Part shown: piece after piece, positions 1-7,250 of the stretch
Layout: each line of letters opens with the position of its first letter
Position numbering within the stretch: the first letter of the stretch is position 1
NCBI RefSeq assembly: GCF_000257665.1
Contig: NZ_AJKR01000001.1
Span: 108,270-172,269, forward strand
Reading direction: 5' to 3'
From: Candidatus Aquiluna sp. IMCC13023
Lineage (GTDB): Bacteria; Actinomycetota; Actinomycetes; Actinomycetales; Microbacteriaceae
DNA: 64,000 nt
Made by a program: the position numbers and the translations under genes
The notes under the pieces: generated by a model
Database searches by the model: none
Told to the model about the DNA's origin: nothing
The model's input: the letters and a program-made list of their open reading frames with translations, nothing else

Positions 1-34
1 CTAATTGATTGAAAGCTGGCCTTAGTCTTTTACT

Positions 35-787
35 GTGATAACCGCAGGAATCGACCTAGCCGCAGAACCAAAGGGCACCGCCTTGGCTCTCATTGAATGG
101 AGCGAAGGCTCTGGCAAGCTACTAGACCTTCAGGTCGGTGTTGATGACAGAGTCATAGTTCAGGGCATTTCTAATGCCGAGAAAATTGGCATCGACTGCG
201 CACTGGGGTGGCCAATGGAATTCGTAGATTTCGTCTCGAACCATAATGACCCAAACGCTAAAAGCCACCAGGTAGAGGGCGGCATGGATTGGCGTCGACG
301 CCTTTCTTACCGAGAGACCGACAGAGCGGTTCGCGCTAGAACAGGCAGATGGCCACTGAGTGTTTCTACCGACCGACTGGGGCTCACTGCGATGAGGTGT
401 GCGGGTCTTTTAGGCAGACTTGAAAAAACTGGAATACAGATTGACAGATCTGGTGCCGGTGTAGTGATCGAGGTTTACCCCGGAGCGACTTTGAGACTTT
501 GGGGTTTTGACACCTCCGGTTATCGAAAGTCCATTGACGAACGTAAGAGACTACTGGGCCAAATTCTTGAGCAGGCCAATTGGCTAGACGCTTCTTTGTT
601 TGAAGACCTAATGCTTGAATCATGCGACGCGTTTGATGCAGTGATAGCCGCCCTTGCAAGTAGAGCGGCGTTTCTGGGCCTATCCGAGCCTCCGACTCAA
701 AGCCAGATGCCTCAGGCTCGTATCGAAGGGTGGATTGCGTTGCCGGTCTGCAATATAACGGAGCTGGTGGTACCTGGTCGGAGCTAA
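35..787 (+). CDS. DUF429 family protein (RNase H-like fold)
   Basis: A 250-residue protein with GTG start. It matches the DUF429 pattern: an N-terminal GIDLAAEPKGTALA strand, an IGIDCALGWP segment near residue 51, the RETDRAVR...STDRLGL block near 93-116, EVYPGATLRLWG near 150, and a C-terminal ESCDAFDAVIAALASRAA helix. The conserved acidic residues in these strands are why the family is predicted to have a ribonuclease H-like nuclease fold; its biochemical role is not established. The gene stands alone, with a tRNA-like remnant just after it. Family assignment is firm, function is not. Confidence 0.75.
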   Translation: MITAGIDLAAEPKGTALALIEWSEGSGKLLDLQVGVDDRVIVQGISNAEKIGIDCALGWPMEFVDFVSNHNDPNAKSHQVEGGMDWRRRLSYRETDRAVRARTGRWPLSVSTDRLGLTAMRCAGLLGRLEKTGIQIDRSGAGVVIEVYPGATLRLWGFDTSGYRKSIDERKRLLGQILEQANWLDASLFEDLMLESCDAFDAVIAALASRAAFLGLSEPPTQSQMPQARIEGWIALPVCNITELVVPGRS

Positions 788-790
788 ATA

Positions 791-815
791 GGCGGCGTTG
801 GATTCGAGCCGACGG
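791..815 (-). other. Possible tRNA 3'-end remnant
   Basis: Read on the minus strand this stretch resembles a T-arm (GTCGG-CTCGAAT-CCAAC, one stem mismatch) followed by GCCGCC. It also resembles the T-arm of the intact tRNA-Lys about 1 kb away. No D-arm or anticodon arm is visible upstream, so if real it is only a 3' fragment, as can be left by past integration. It may be chance similarity. Confidence 0.2.
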
Positions 816-892
816 ACCACCCCGTTCGTTAGCTATCTAATGGCTTTTGAAGAGCAGGGAATTCCGTTCTAAGCGCCAAAGTTGACCCCCAG

Positions 893-1417
893 ATGAAGAT
901 TGTTCGGCACCTGGCATACGCGATTCCCGTCCTTTTGCTGCTCGTCGGCTGCGTTCAACCCCAAGCAGCAATCGTTTCGGAGCCTGAAACACCCACGGCA
1001 GAAGCCCAACCCGAACCAACTCAGAGCGAAGCTCCCATGATTGAGGGCGGTCCCATTGAGTGCGATGCCAGCCTCCAGGAAGGCATCGAGTCCACTGTCA
1101 ACACTCAGACCTCGGCCTTTGCAAGTGACGACTTTGAGCTTGCGTACTCGTTTGCCTCACCATCATTTCGGTCGAGCGTGACACTAGAGGGCTTCGTGGA
1201 AATTATTGCTGGGAGTTATGGGCCGCTAATCAAGTCTTCGGAGCTTATTTTTAGTGACTGTATGGTTGATTTAGGCTCCGGACTAGCGCTAATTGATGTT
1301 CGGTTTCTGCAAGCAGGAAATGACGTTTATGGCCTCAGGTATCTAATGATTGAAACAATGGATGGCTGGCGAGTCCAGGGCGCCAGCAACCTTCAGGTGG
1401 TTGGAGAGGGCACCTAG
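893..1417 (+). CDS. Putative lipoprotein, DUF4864-like
   Basis: A 174-residue exported protein. A hydrophobic signal segment ends in a lipobox-like LLLVGC with the lipidated Cys near residue 20. A Pro/Glu/Thr-rich linker follows, then a compact domain from about residue 50 (QTSAFASDDFELAYSFASP, FVEIIAGSYGPL, MDGWRVQGA). That pattern, a helix with AYxFASP followed by a sheet, is what I associate with DUF4864/SnoaL-like small domains. It is probably anchored on the outer face of the membrane. No obvious operon partner. The lipoprotein call is firmer than the family. Confidence 0.65.
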   Translation: MKIVRHLAYAIPVLLLLVGCVQPQAAIVSEPETPTAEAQPEPTQSEAPMIEGGPIECDASLQEGIESTVNTQTSAFASDDFELAYSFASPSFRSSVTLEGFVEIIAGSYGPLIKSSELIFSDCMVDLGSGLALIDVRFLQAGNDVYGLRYLMIETMDGWRVQGASNLQVVGEGT

Positions 1418-1440
1418 GAAGGTCAGCTCATGGTTGCACC

Positions 1441-1484
1441 GGCGGCGACTTCACGCAGCCGCCTGCACAAGTCCTCAAGGACTT
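1441..1484. other. Two adjacent hairpins after the lipoprotein gene
   Basis: GGCGGC (1441-1446) pairs with GCCGCC (1458-1463), and AAGTCC-TCAA-GGACTT forms a second hairpin (1469-1484). Neither is followed by a T-run, so a termination role is only possible. They lie in the 190-nt gap between the lipoprotein and the small Lys-rich gene. Confidence 0.3.
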
Positions 1485-1548
1485 AGTGAGAATCGGCTGG
1501 CTGAGAGACTAATTTGAGTTTTCAAAGCTAAGTTTGTTCGGGAGGGTT

Positions 1549-1568
1549 GTTATCGATAAGCCGATAAC
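1549..1568. promoter_or_regulatory. Inverted repeat upstream of the small Lys-rich gene
   Basis: GTTATCG-ATAAGC-CGATAAC is a perfect 7-bp inverted repeat with a 6-nt spacer, 40 nt upstream of the start at 1609. It could be an operator or an RNA hairpin; nothing identifies the binding protein. Confidence 0.3.
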
Positions 1569-1608
1569 CCCCGTGAATAGAAGCTCAAGTAATTAAGGGA
1601 GAATGACA

Positions 1609-1725
1609 ATGGCACAAAAAGCGCAAAAGCCCCAGAAAAACACCAAGAAGGCCCCTGCGAAAAACTTGAAGGAAAAAAGACTGGAAAAGCAGTCCAAATC
1701 AGAAAGCAAAAAGCGCTCCGAATAG
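1609..1725 (+). CDS. Small Lys-rich basic protein (38 aa)
   Basis: A short ORF, ATG at 1609, with a good ribosome site (AAGGGAG ending about 8 nt upstream). The product is 38 residues, MAQKAQKPQKNTKKAPAK at its N-terminus, then KEKRLEKQSKSESKKRSE. About a third of the residues are Lys or Arg. I recall similar tiny Lys-rich proteins annotated as hypothetical across Microbacteriaceae, often ending in a KEKRxxKxAK segment. Its role is unknown; the charge suggests nucleic-acid or ribosome binding. A nested stem (AGTGCC 1744-1749 / GGCACT 1764-1769) lies shortly after the stop. Confidence 0.6.
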   Translation: MAQKAQKPQKNTKKAPAKNLKEKRLEKQSKSESKKRSE

Positions 1726-1788
1726 AGCCGCTATTAGCCTCTTAGTGCCCATGTCGGGCATAAGGCACTGAGAATTCACCAAGTCTGG

Positions 1789-1862
1789 TAGGCCCCGTCG
1801 GATTCGAACCGACGACCCACGGATTAAAAGTCCGTTGCTCTAACCAACTGAGCTAGAGGCCC
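1789..1862 (-). tRNA. tRNA-Lys (anticodon TTT)
   Basis: Minus-strand cloverleaf: acceptor GGGCCTC/GGGGCCT with discriminator A, D-arm GCTC...GAGC, anticodon loop CTTTTAA giving TTT, and T-arm GTCGG-TTCGAAT-CCGAC. CCA is not encoded. All arms pair, so it looks functional. Confidence 0.95.
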
Positions 1863-1888
1863 CTGCAGCTTGCAAGTGTAACAGCCGA

Positions 1889-2725
1889 TTAGCTCAAGAT
1901 GTCTTTAGTCGTGAACCTTGAATAGGCCAAAGCTCCAAAGACAGCGATGTATCCAAGTTGCAATAGGGAATTACTAGCAAGTGAACCAAGCTCAATCGGC
2001 TGTCTTAGCAGATCCGCGAAGCTCAGCCAATAGTGAGTAAAGAGCCATTCGTGGAGCCAAGAAAGCTGTGGCAAGTTATCAAGAATTTGGCTTACGCCCG
2101 CTAACACAACTGTTGCAGCCATTGCGCCGACTGGGACCGTGGTCAGAGTTGAAACAAATAATCCAATTGCCAGTAGCCCGCTCATTGAGATCGCGGTGTA
2201 TATTGCGACAAGCGCCATGCGACCGATTGATTCCGCCAGGGAAATTTGATCGCCTGACAACAAGGTGACCGGGCCAATTGGGAACAGAATCGCCCCGATA
2301 ATGCCTCCGGCGAGCATCAGCGTAAAGGTGCCGGCAAGTGCGAAGACGATTGTTCCTAGGTACTTGACTACGAGGAGCCTTAGCCGACCCACCGGAGCAA
2401 TCAGCAGGTATCTGAGTGTGCCCAGGCTCGCCTCTCCGGCAATAGTGTCTCCGGCAACAACGGCCATGGTGAGTGGTAAAAATAACGGGAGTGCCAATAG
2501 GGTCGCGGTGAAGCCAGTGAAGAGACCGTTTTGGGTCACTCGATCAAGAAAAGGGGGGCCTTCGCCTGGAGCAAGCTGCTCAGTTGTTAGCGCAACCGCC
2601 ACGGCCAACAAGATTGGTATTAAAGCAATTGCCGCAAGCATCGCCCAAGTGCGGCGTCGGGTGAACATGACTCTTAGCTCTGAGCGCATCAAAGAAAGAC
2701 TTAGGGATTTAGCGAACAACTTCAA
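1889..2725 (-). CDS. ABC-2 type transporter permease
   Basis: A 278-residue integral membrane protein with about six predicted transmembrane segments (for example residues 29-47, 68-92, 123-150, 171-195, 200-220, 250-268). An RRR-TWAML motif precedes the first. The fold and size fit an ABC-2 type permease. Its start overlaps the end of the upstream ATPase gene by 17 nt, which implies translational coupling and a dedicated exporter. The third gene of the unit encodes a LolA-like carrier, so lipid or lipoprotein export or an envelope-stress role is plausible, but the substrate cannot be read from sequence. Confidence 0.85.
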   Translation of the reverse strand: MKLFAKSLSLSLMRSELRVMFTRRRTWAMLAAIALIPILLAVAVALTTEQLAPGEGPPFLDRVTQNGLFTGFTATLLALPLFLPLTMAVVAGDTIAGEASLGTLRYLLIAPVGRLRLLVVKYLGTIVFALAGTFTLMLAGGIIGAILFPIGPVTLLSGDQISLAESIGRMALVAIYTAISMSGLLAIGLFVSTLTTVPVGAMAATVVLAGVSQILDNLPQLSWLHEWLFTHYWLSFADLLRQPIELGSLASNSLLQLGYIAVFGALAYSRFTTKDILS

Positions 2726-3653
2726 ACCCCTCTCCGGTTAGGTTGACAAAGTATTCTTCCAAACTTGGTTGCTCTAGGCGGATCTCGCTGACCATAAATT
2801 TCTTCTTGACCAGCAGTTGGTTCAAGCTTGCAACATCAAAGTCACTTGGAACTGGAGCCACCACTCGATCCGGCTTCAGGGAGAGTTTTGTCAGTCCTTG
2901 AGTTTTTAGAAAATCAACCAGCTCGTCAATACGATCGGCCTTCAGGACCAGTCTGGTTTGGGACTCATTTCTCAGTTCCGCCAAACTGCCCTGCGCGACA
3001 ATCTTGCCGGCAGTCATAACAGCCAAATGACTGCAAAGTTGTTCGATCTCACTCAATAGATGGCTCGAGACAAATATCGTGATGCCCTCGGCGGCCAGAG
3101 AGCGAATAAGGTTTCTAACCTCTCTGGTTCCTTGTGGGTCTAGGCCATTTGTTGGTTCATCAAGAATCAGAATCTCTCTTGGTTTTAAAAGTGCGTTGGC
3201 CAGGCCCAGGCGCTGCTTCATGCCTAGTGAGTAAGCATGAACTTTTTTCTTAGCGGCGTTGGTGAGACCAACCCGCTCCAAGGCAGCATCGACTCGCTGC
3301 TTCCGCGTGGATGCAGTTGAATTACGGTCGGCCGAATCAATTCTTATTAGGTTGTTGCGTCCTGACATGTAGGGATAGAAGGCCGGGCCTTCAACCAGGG
3401 CGCCAACCTTCGGCAGGGCGTGCTCTAGTTCTTTTGGAATCGGGTGACCGAGAAGTTCTATTTCACCTTTGGATGCAGCGGCCAGACCCAGAATCATGCG
3501 GATTGTTGTTGTCTTGCCTGAGCCGTTGGGACCCAAAAAGCCAAACACCGATCCCTTTGGGACGCTTAGGTCGATGCTTGCTACTGCTTTTTGGGAGCCG
3601 AACTGCTTAGTAAGAGAGCTGGTTTCTATTGCCAGCTCAACACTCTGGGGCAT
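2709..3653 (-). CDS. ABC transporter ATP-binding protein
   Basis: A 314-residue ATPase with Walker A GPNGSGKT (41-48), signature SLGMKQR (about 142), Walker B ILILDEPTNGLD (about 160) and the switch His in SSHLL. The type matches the CcmA/DrrA-like ATPases that pair with ABC-2 permeases. The extra C-terminal 80 residues (PSLEEYFVNLTGEG) are typical of that class. It energises the permease encoded next. The start at 3653 lies 5 nt after the stop of the LolA-like gene, so the three minus-strand genes form an operon. Confidence 0.9.
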   Translation of the reverse strand: MPQSVELAIETSSLTKQFGSQKAVASIDLSVPKGSVFGFLGPNGSGKTTTIRMILGLAAASKGEIELLGHPIPKELEHALPKVGALVEGPAFYPYMSGRNNLIRIDSADRNSTASTRKQRVDAALERVGLTNAAKKKVHAYSLGMKQRLGLANALLKPREILILDEPTNGLDPQGTREVRNLIRSLAAEGITIFVSSHLLSEIEQLCSHLAVMTAGKIVAQGSLAELRNESQTRLVLKADRIDELVDFLKTQGLTKLSLKPDRVVAPVPSDFDVASLNQLLVKKKFMVSEIRLEQPSLEEYFVNLTGEGFEVVR

Positions 3654-3658
3654 ATCCT

Positions 3659-4852
3659 CTATTTCGAGACGCTGAGCAAGTACTCAATAGTGACGGCACC
3701 CATGTAGACCTCGCCGGAGTCAGTCAGAAGGACATTCACAAGCGCACTTGAGAATACTTTGCCGCCTGGAACCTCGGTTAACATGTCTGCAAATAGCTCA
3801 GTAGCCATTAGCTCTGCTGGGACATCCGCTGGAAGAGCTGGCAGGTAAACAACGCTTCGCCAGTCCTCACCAATAACTTGAGGCTTCGCTGCATCTTTAA
3901 ATGTTGCCTCAAGCTCGGCTTCTAGGTTGCTACTGTCCTTATCGGCGTAGCCCTCTAGATCGCTTGAGTCCAAAGTTGTTACCACTGTGCCAGCCGGTGG
4001 AGCGAATTCAAATAGTGAAGCATCAATTGGGCCGAAGCTAATTGACTCAAAGCCTACGGAAAATGCAGCTTCCGACTGCTGAGTGGAGTAAATTTCAACC
4101 CGCAATGGAAGTCCGGTCTCAGAGTCAACCGAAATCTCAGCGCGCTCAACCAATGAAGCGTCTGCGTCTGGGCTAATCAATAGCTGGTAGGCCGAACGTC
4201 CCGCGACGCTGTGGTCCTTACCGACTTCAACCGTGCTGGTTTCATCAATCATGTCGACTAGGTAGTTCGCAATTGCCTCCGGGCTACTTAGGTCTAGCGC
4301 GATTGATTCTGCGTAGTCAAGAACTTCCTTTTCGGCAGTTGCCTGCTTCGCAGGATCGATTTCCATGTCTATGGTTCCAGTTGATGCGGTGGCGGTTTTG
4401 GCGTCATAAATCCAGAACTCATCGCCGTTGACAATCAAGTCTCGCTGAGACATTGGATCTAAAATCTGGGCCCGCATCTTGTCTTGGCCAGAAACATAAA
4501 CTCTCACATTGTGAGTGCCGGAGACTAGCTCCATTGCCTGGGTCAAAGCATTTGATTCAATAACCGCTGGCACAAAATCGGCGAATTCAGCTGGCATCTT
4601 CTCTGCCATCTCATCCGCCATGTCCTCACTCACCATGGAGCTGAACTCCAAGGAAGGAATACCCATGTCGCTGACCTTCACGATTGTTCCGGAAAACTCC
4701 AGGACCTCGCTCTTTTGCATCAGCACCATAACTTCGGATGCGCTTAGGTCCGGAAGGTCAACAGCGTTGGCCTGAAGCGGAACCGCGACAGCACCCAGTG
4801 CAATTACAGCTGGAACCGCTACGGATGGTATCCATCGCTTTGAAATGCGCAT
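3659..4852 (-). CDS. Exported LolA-like (lipoprotein-carrier fold) protein
   Basis: A 397-residue secreted protein: signal peptide ending ANAVD near residue 31, then a sheet-rich region with alternating features seen in LolA/LppX-type proteins (VRVYVSGQDKMRAQILDP, LIVNGDEFWIYDAKT, LRVEIYSTQQSEAAFSVGF, DASLFEFAPPAGT). The EFxPPxG ending is typical of actinobacterial proteins annotated as outer membrane lipoprotein-sorting proteins. No lipobox Cys is visible, so it is probably periplasm-equivalent or released. First gene of the operon with the ABC exporter. The start has an AGGGAG ribosome site. Role in lipid or signal transfer to the envelope is inferred. Confidence 0.75.
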   Translation of the reverse strand: MRISKRWIPSVAVPAVIALGAVAVPLQANAVDLPDLSASEVMVLMQKSEVLEFSGTIVKVSDMGIPSLEFSSMVSEDMADEMAEKMPAEFADFVPAVIESNALTQAMELVSGTHNVRVYVSGQDKMRAQILDPMSQRDLIVNGDEFWIYDAKTATASTGTIDMEIDPAKQATAEKEVLDYAESIALDLSSPEAIANYLVDMIDETSTVEVGKDHSVAGRSAYQLLISPDADASLVERAEISVDSETGLPLRVEIYSTQQSEAAFSVGFESISFGPIDASLFEFAPPAGTVVTTLDSSDLEGYADKDSSNLEAELEATFKDAAKPQVIGEDWRSVVYLPALPADVPAELMATELFADMLTEVPGGKVFSSALVNVLLTDSGEVYMGAVTIEYLLSVSK

Positions 4853-4876
4853 CTCTAATCTCCCTGAAAGTTGGTA

Positions 4877-4899
4877 GTTATAACCCTAGGTTTTATAAC
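4877..4899. promoter_or_regulatory. Palindromic operator candidate before the LolA-like/ABC operon
   Basis: GTTATAA (4877-4883) and TTATAAC (4893-4899) form a 7-bp inverted repeat with a 9-nt spacer, 25-47 nt upstream of the start codon at 4852. This is the usual place for a -10/operator overlap. The AT-rich arms contain TATAA-like sequences on both strands. A dedicated repressor gene is not next to it. Confidence 0.4.
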
Positions 4900-4981
4900 T
4901 TGAAGTTAGCTGAGAGTGTTCCCAATTAACAAAGTTGCTTAGTTACTAAATTTTGAGTCATAACCCCAACATCAAGGCACG

Positions 4982-6271
4982 TTACGCCCAGTTGGCGTCA
5001 ATTACACTCGGGTTTTCAGGGTTGCGGTCCTGAGAGCCCCAAGGCTGCTGGTATTCAGTGGACATTAGGTCCAAGAACAACTTGGCGTCGAATTCTTCGG
5101 GTCCACGAACTCCAGTGGCCTTCCAGTCACCTCGCGAAAGTAGCTCTAGAGCAACTACCGGAACCAAGGCGGTCTGCCAGACCACGGCTTGAGCGTTGTA
5201 GTTTTTGCCAGTCCAGCTGGTGTCTGCCACGTGGTAGAGGTAGGTAGCTCTTGGCTTACCATCGAGGCCCTTACCTGTAACCAAGGTTCCTGCACAGGTC
5301 ATACCGGTCATCGAATCAACCAGGGAAGCTGGGTCGGGAAGTACTGCAGCCACTAGATCTCTTGGGGCAACTTCGACTCGACCGGATTTGGATCTGACCG
5401 AAACCGGCTCAGTCTTGTCGAGACCAAGAGCGTGCAGGGTCTGCAAGACGCCGATGAACTCAGTGCCAAGGCCGTACTTGAAGCGAACCTTTTGAGCATC
5501 CATGGTGCGGGGCAACATGTTTACTTCTTCGTGCTCAACGTTTACGCACTCGATTGGTCCGATGCCTCCTGGGAACTCGAACATTGCTGGCTCGCTAAAT
5601 GGTTCGGTTGTGAACCAGCCGCGATCTTTCTCCCAGATCAGTGGAGGGTTCAAGCACTCTTCGATGACGGTCCAGATCGAGAACGATGGGGCGAAAATCT
5701 CTTCACCCTGCTCATTCTTCACAACTAAGTTGCCACCATCCAAGATGCAAATTTCATCAACTTCACTGAAGAGGTGATCCGCTGCGTAGCGCGCGAAAAT
5801 GTTAGAAATACCTGGCTCTGCTCCGGTTCCGATTAGAGCCAGTAGGCCGGCTTTTTCAAACTCAGCGTGCTTGTCGTATTGCCAATCACCTAGTTTTTCG
5901 GCTGGGGTGTTGAACGGGTCTGTCTTGTGAACGTGGCTCAAGCTCATCGCCATGTCCATGTAGTTCACGCCTGCCTTTAGAGCTCCGTCAAAGATGCTCT
6001 GGACAAACTTGGGCTCGACCGCGTTCATGATGTGAGTTGCGCCGACTTCCTTGGCCAATGCGGCCACCTGGTCTGCGTCACTGGCATCAATCTGTGCAGT
6101 TTGGAACTTGTCTGCAGCTTCCGGTGAGTGCTCTTTTACCCAAGCAACGCTATTTTCAGCACGTTGAATGTCGTAGTCAGAGACGATTAGTTTTTCAAAG
6201 AAATTACGATCGGCAGAGATCTTGACGATTGCATCGCCAACACCACCTGCCCCTATGAGCAAGATACGCAC
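4982..6271 (-). CDS. Saccharopine dehydrogenase family NAD(P)-dependent enzyme
   Basis: A 429-residue cytosolic enzyme with an N-terminal Rossmann motif (LLIGAGGVGDAI, residues 4-15) and the catalytic/C-terminal architecture of the saccharopine dehydrogenase superfamily (GAEPGISNIFARYAADHL near 165; WTGKNYNAQAVVWQTALVP near 370). Family members oxidise or form secondary amines from lysine or polyamines; carboxynorspermidine-type synthases are close relatives. The exact substrate is not deducible. The start is GTG at 6271, where an in-frame stop lies just upstream and no strong ribosome site is visible. A 175-nt structured leader precedes it. Confidence 0.8.
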   Translation of the reverse strand: MRILLIGAGGVGDAIVKISADRNFFEKLIVSDYDIQRAENSVAWVKEHSPEAADKFQTAQIDASDADQVAALAKEVGATHIMNAVEPKFVQSIFDGALKAGVNYMDMAMSLSHVHKTDPFNTPAEKLGDWQYDKHAEFEKAGLLALIGTGAEPGISNIFARYAADHLFSEVDEICILDGGNLVVKNEQGEEIFAPSFSIWTVIEECLNPPLIWEKDRGWFTTEPFSEPAMFEFPGGIGPIECVNVEHEEVNMLPRTMDAQKVRFKYGLGTEFIGVLQTLHALGLDKTEPVSVRSKSGRVEVAPRDLVAAVLPDPASLVDSMTGMTCAGTLVTGKGLDGKPRATYLYHVADTSWTGKNYNAQAVVWQTALVPVVALELLSRGDWKATGVRGPEEFDAKLFLDLMSTEYQQPWGSQDRNPENPSVIDANWA

Positions 6272-6289
6272 GGATTTTCACAACCAAAC

Positions 6290-6420
6290 ATGACCGATTC
6301 GAAGATTCGGGCCCAGTCCTTGCCCTCATTCACCGGTAGGCGCAAGCCTCTGTGGCGTCACTGCTAGTAACTGCGCCTTCACCTAATGAACTACGTTCCT
6401 AATTATGGCGCTTGCTCTGA
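6290..6420 (-). promoter_or_regulatory. Structured 5' leader of the saccharopine-dehydrogenase-like gene
   Basis: On the minus strand the 175-nt gap folds into several short helices: GAAC-GTA-GTTC, GTTAC-TAGCA-GTGAC inside GGC/GCC, and AGGC-TTGC-GCCT, with a possible enclosing GCGCC/GGCGC pair. I compared it mentally with lysine, M-box, glycine, ykkC and SAM aptamers and found no convincing match. It may be an unrecognised leader or only background pairing. Confidence 0.25.
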
Positions 6421-6446
6421 AAATAAGCGACTTTGATCAAAACTTT

Positions 6447-7241
6447 CTAAGCAAGCTGGCGAATTGGTATCACTAGTGGCGTCTTGCCGACCGGATCATC
6501 GATCACGCGAGCCAAAATCCTAAATGCATCAGCCAAGTTGTTTGGGGTTATGACCTCGTGTGGGGTGCCCTGCGCAACTATCGAGCCGTCCTTGAGGATA
6601 ACGATGTGATCTGCAAATCGGGCCGCAAGGTTTAGGTCGTGAATCACAGCAACGACTGTCATCCCGCGTTCGCGCTTCAAAGAAGACAAAAGATTCATAA
6701 CCTGAAGCTGGTGACTGTAGTCAAGGGAGTTAGTGGGTTCATCCAGTAGCAGCACTGCAGGGTTTTTCACCAGCGCTGCAGCTATCACGGCACATTGTCG
6801 GTAACCCGATGAGAGCTCTCCTACTTTTTTGTCTCTGACTCCACTAAGTGAGGTTCGCTCCAGAAGAGTTTCGATTTCTTCTTTGAGCCTTGGAGACACT
6901 CGTGAGATTTGGCGGGCTGCAGTTGCCGATCTTGCTACCAAATCAAAAACAGATTCCTGATTCCTAGCCGCCGGGATTGCGGCAAGAAACCCAATGCTTT
7001 GGTTTATCTCAGCCTTTGTGAGTGCAGTGATTGAGATGCCGTCCAGCAGCACAGCCCCGCTTGCGGCTGGGATTTTTCGAGCCAAAGCCTTCAGTAGCGA
7101 AGTCTTTCCGGCACCATTCGGTCCGATAATTGCCGTGACAGAACCCTTACTAATTTCTAGGTCAAGGTTTCGGATCACCTGGTCAGCGGAGTACCCAGCA
7201 CTTAGTGCCTGCGCGGCCAACTTCGACTCTGGTTTATACAT
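6447..7241 (-). CDS. ABC transporter ATP-binding protein, FecE/HmuV type
   Basis: A 264-residue ATPase: Walker A GPNGAGKT (40-47), Walker B VLLLDEPTNSLD, and switch region VIHDLNLAARFADHIVILKDG, which is characteristic of iron-siderophore, haem or cobalamin importers. The signature is LSSGYRQ instead of LSGGxxQ. No permease or binding protein lies beside it; the neighbours are a dehydrogenase and glpK. It may therefore serve a permease elsewhere or be the remnant of a lost cassette. Its start at 7241 is 9 nt after the stop of glpK, so it may be cotranscribed with it. Confidence 0.8.
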   Translation of the reverse strand: MYKPESKLAAQALSAGYSADQVIRNLDLEISKGSVTAIIGPNGAGKTSLLKALARKIPAASGAVLLDGISITALTKAEINQSIGFLAAIPAARNQESVFDLVARSATAARQISRVSPRLKEEIETLLERTSLSGVRDKKVGELSSGYRQCAVIAAALVKNPAVLLLDEPTNSLDYSHQLQVMNLLSSLKRERGMTVVAVIHDLNLAARFADHIVILKDGSIVAQGTPHEVITPNNLADAFRILARVIDDPVGKTPLVIPIRQLA

Positions 7242-7250
7242 TCCTAAAGC

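Noticed and set aside
384..659. Antisense open frame in the DUF429 gene
   Set aside because: Overlaps a well-supported gene and shows no domain or ribosome site.
2265..2741. Plus-strand 158-residue frame opposite the ABC genes
   Set aside because: Shadow of the permease and ATPase; Arg/Ser-rich composition typical of antisense reading.
6290..6420. M-box, lysine or glycine riboswitch upstream of the saccharopine-dehydrogenase-like gene
   Set aside because: Only short look-alike fragments (TTAGGTGA, GGCAAGGAC) match; the diagnostic core elements are missing.
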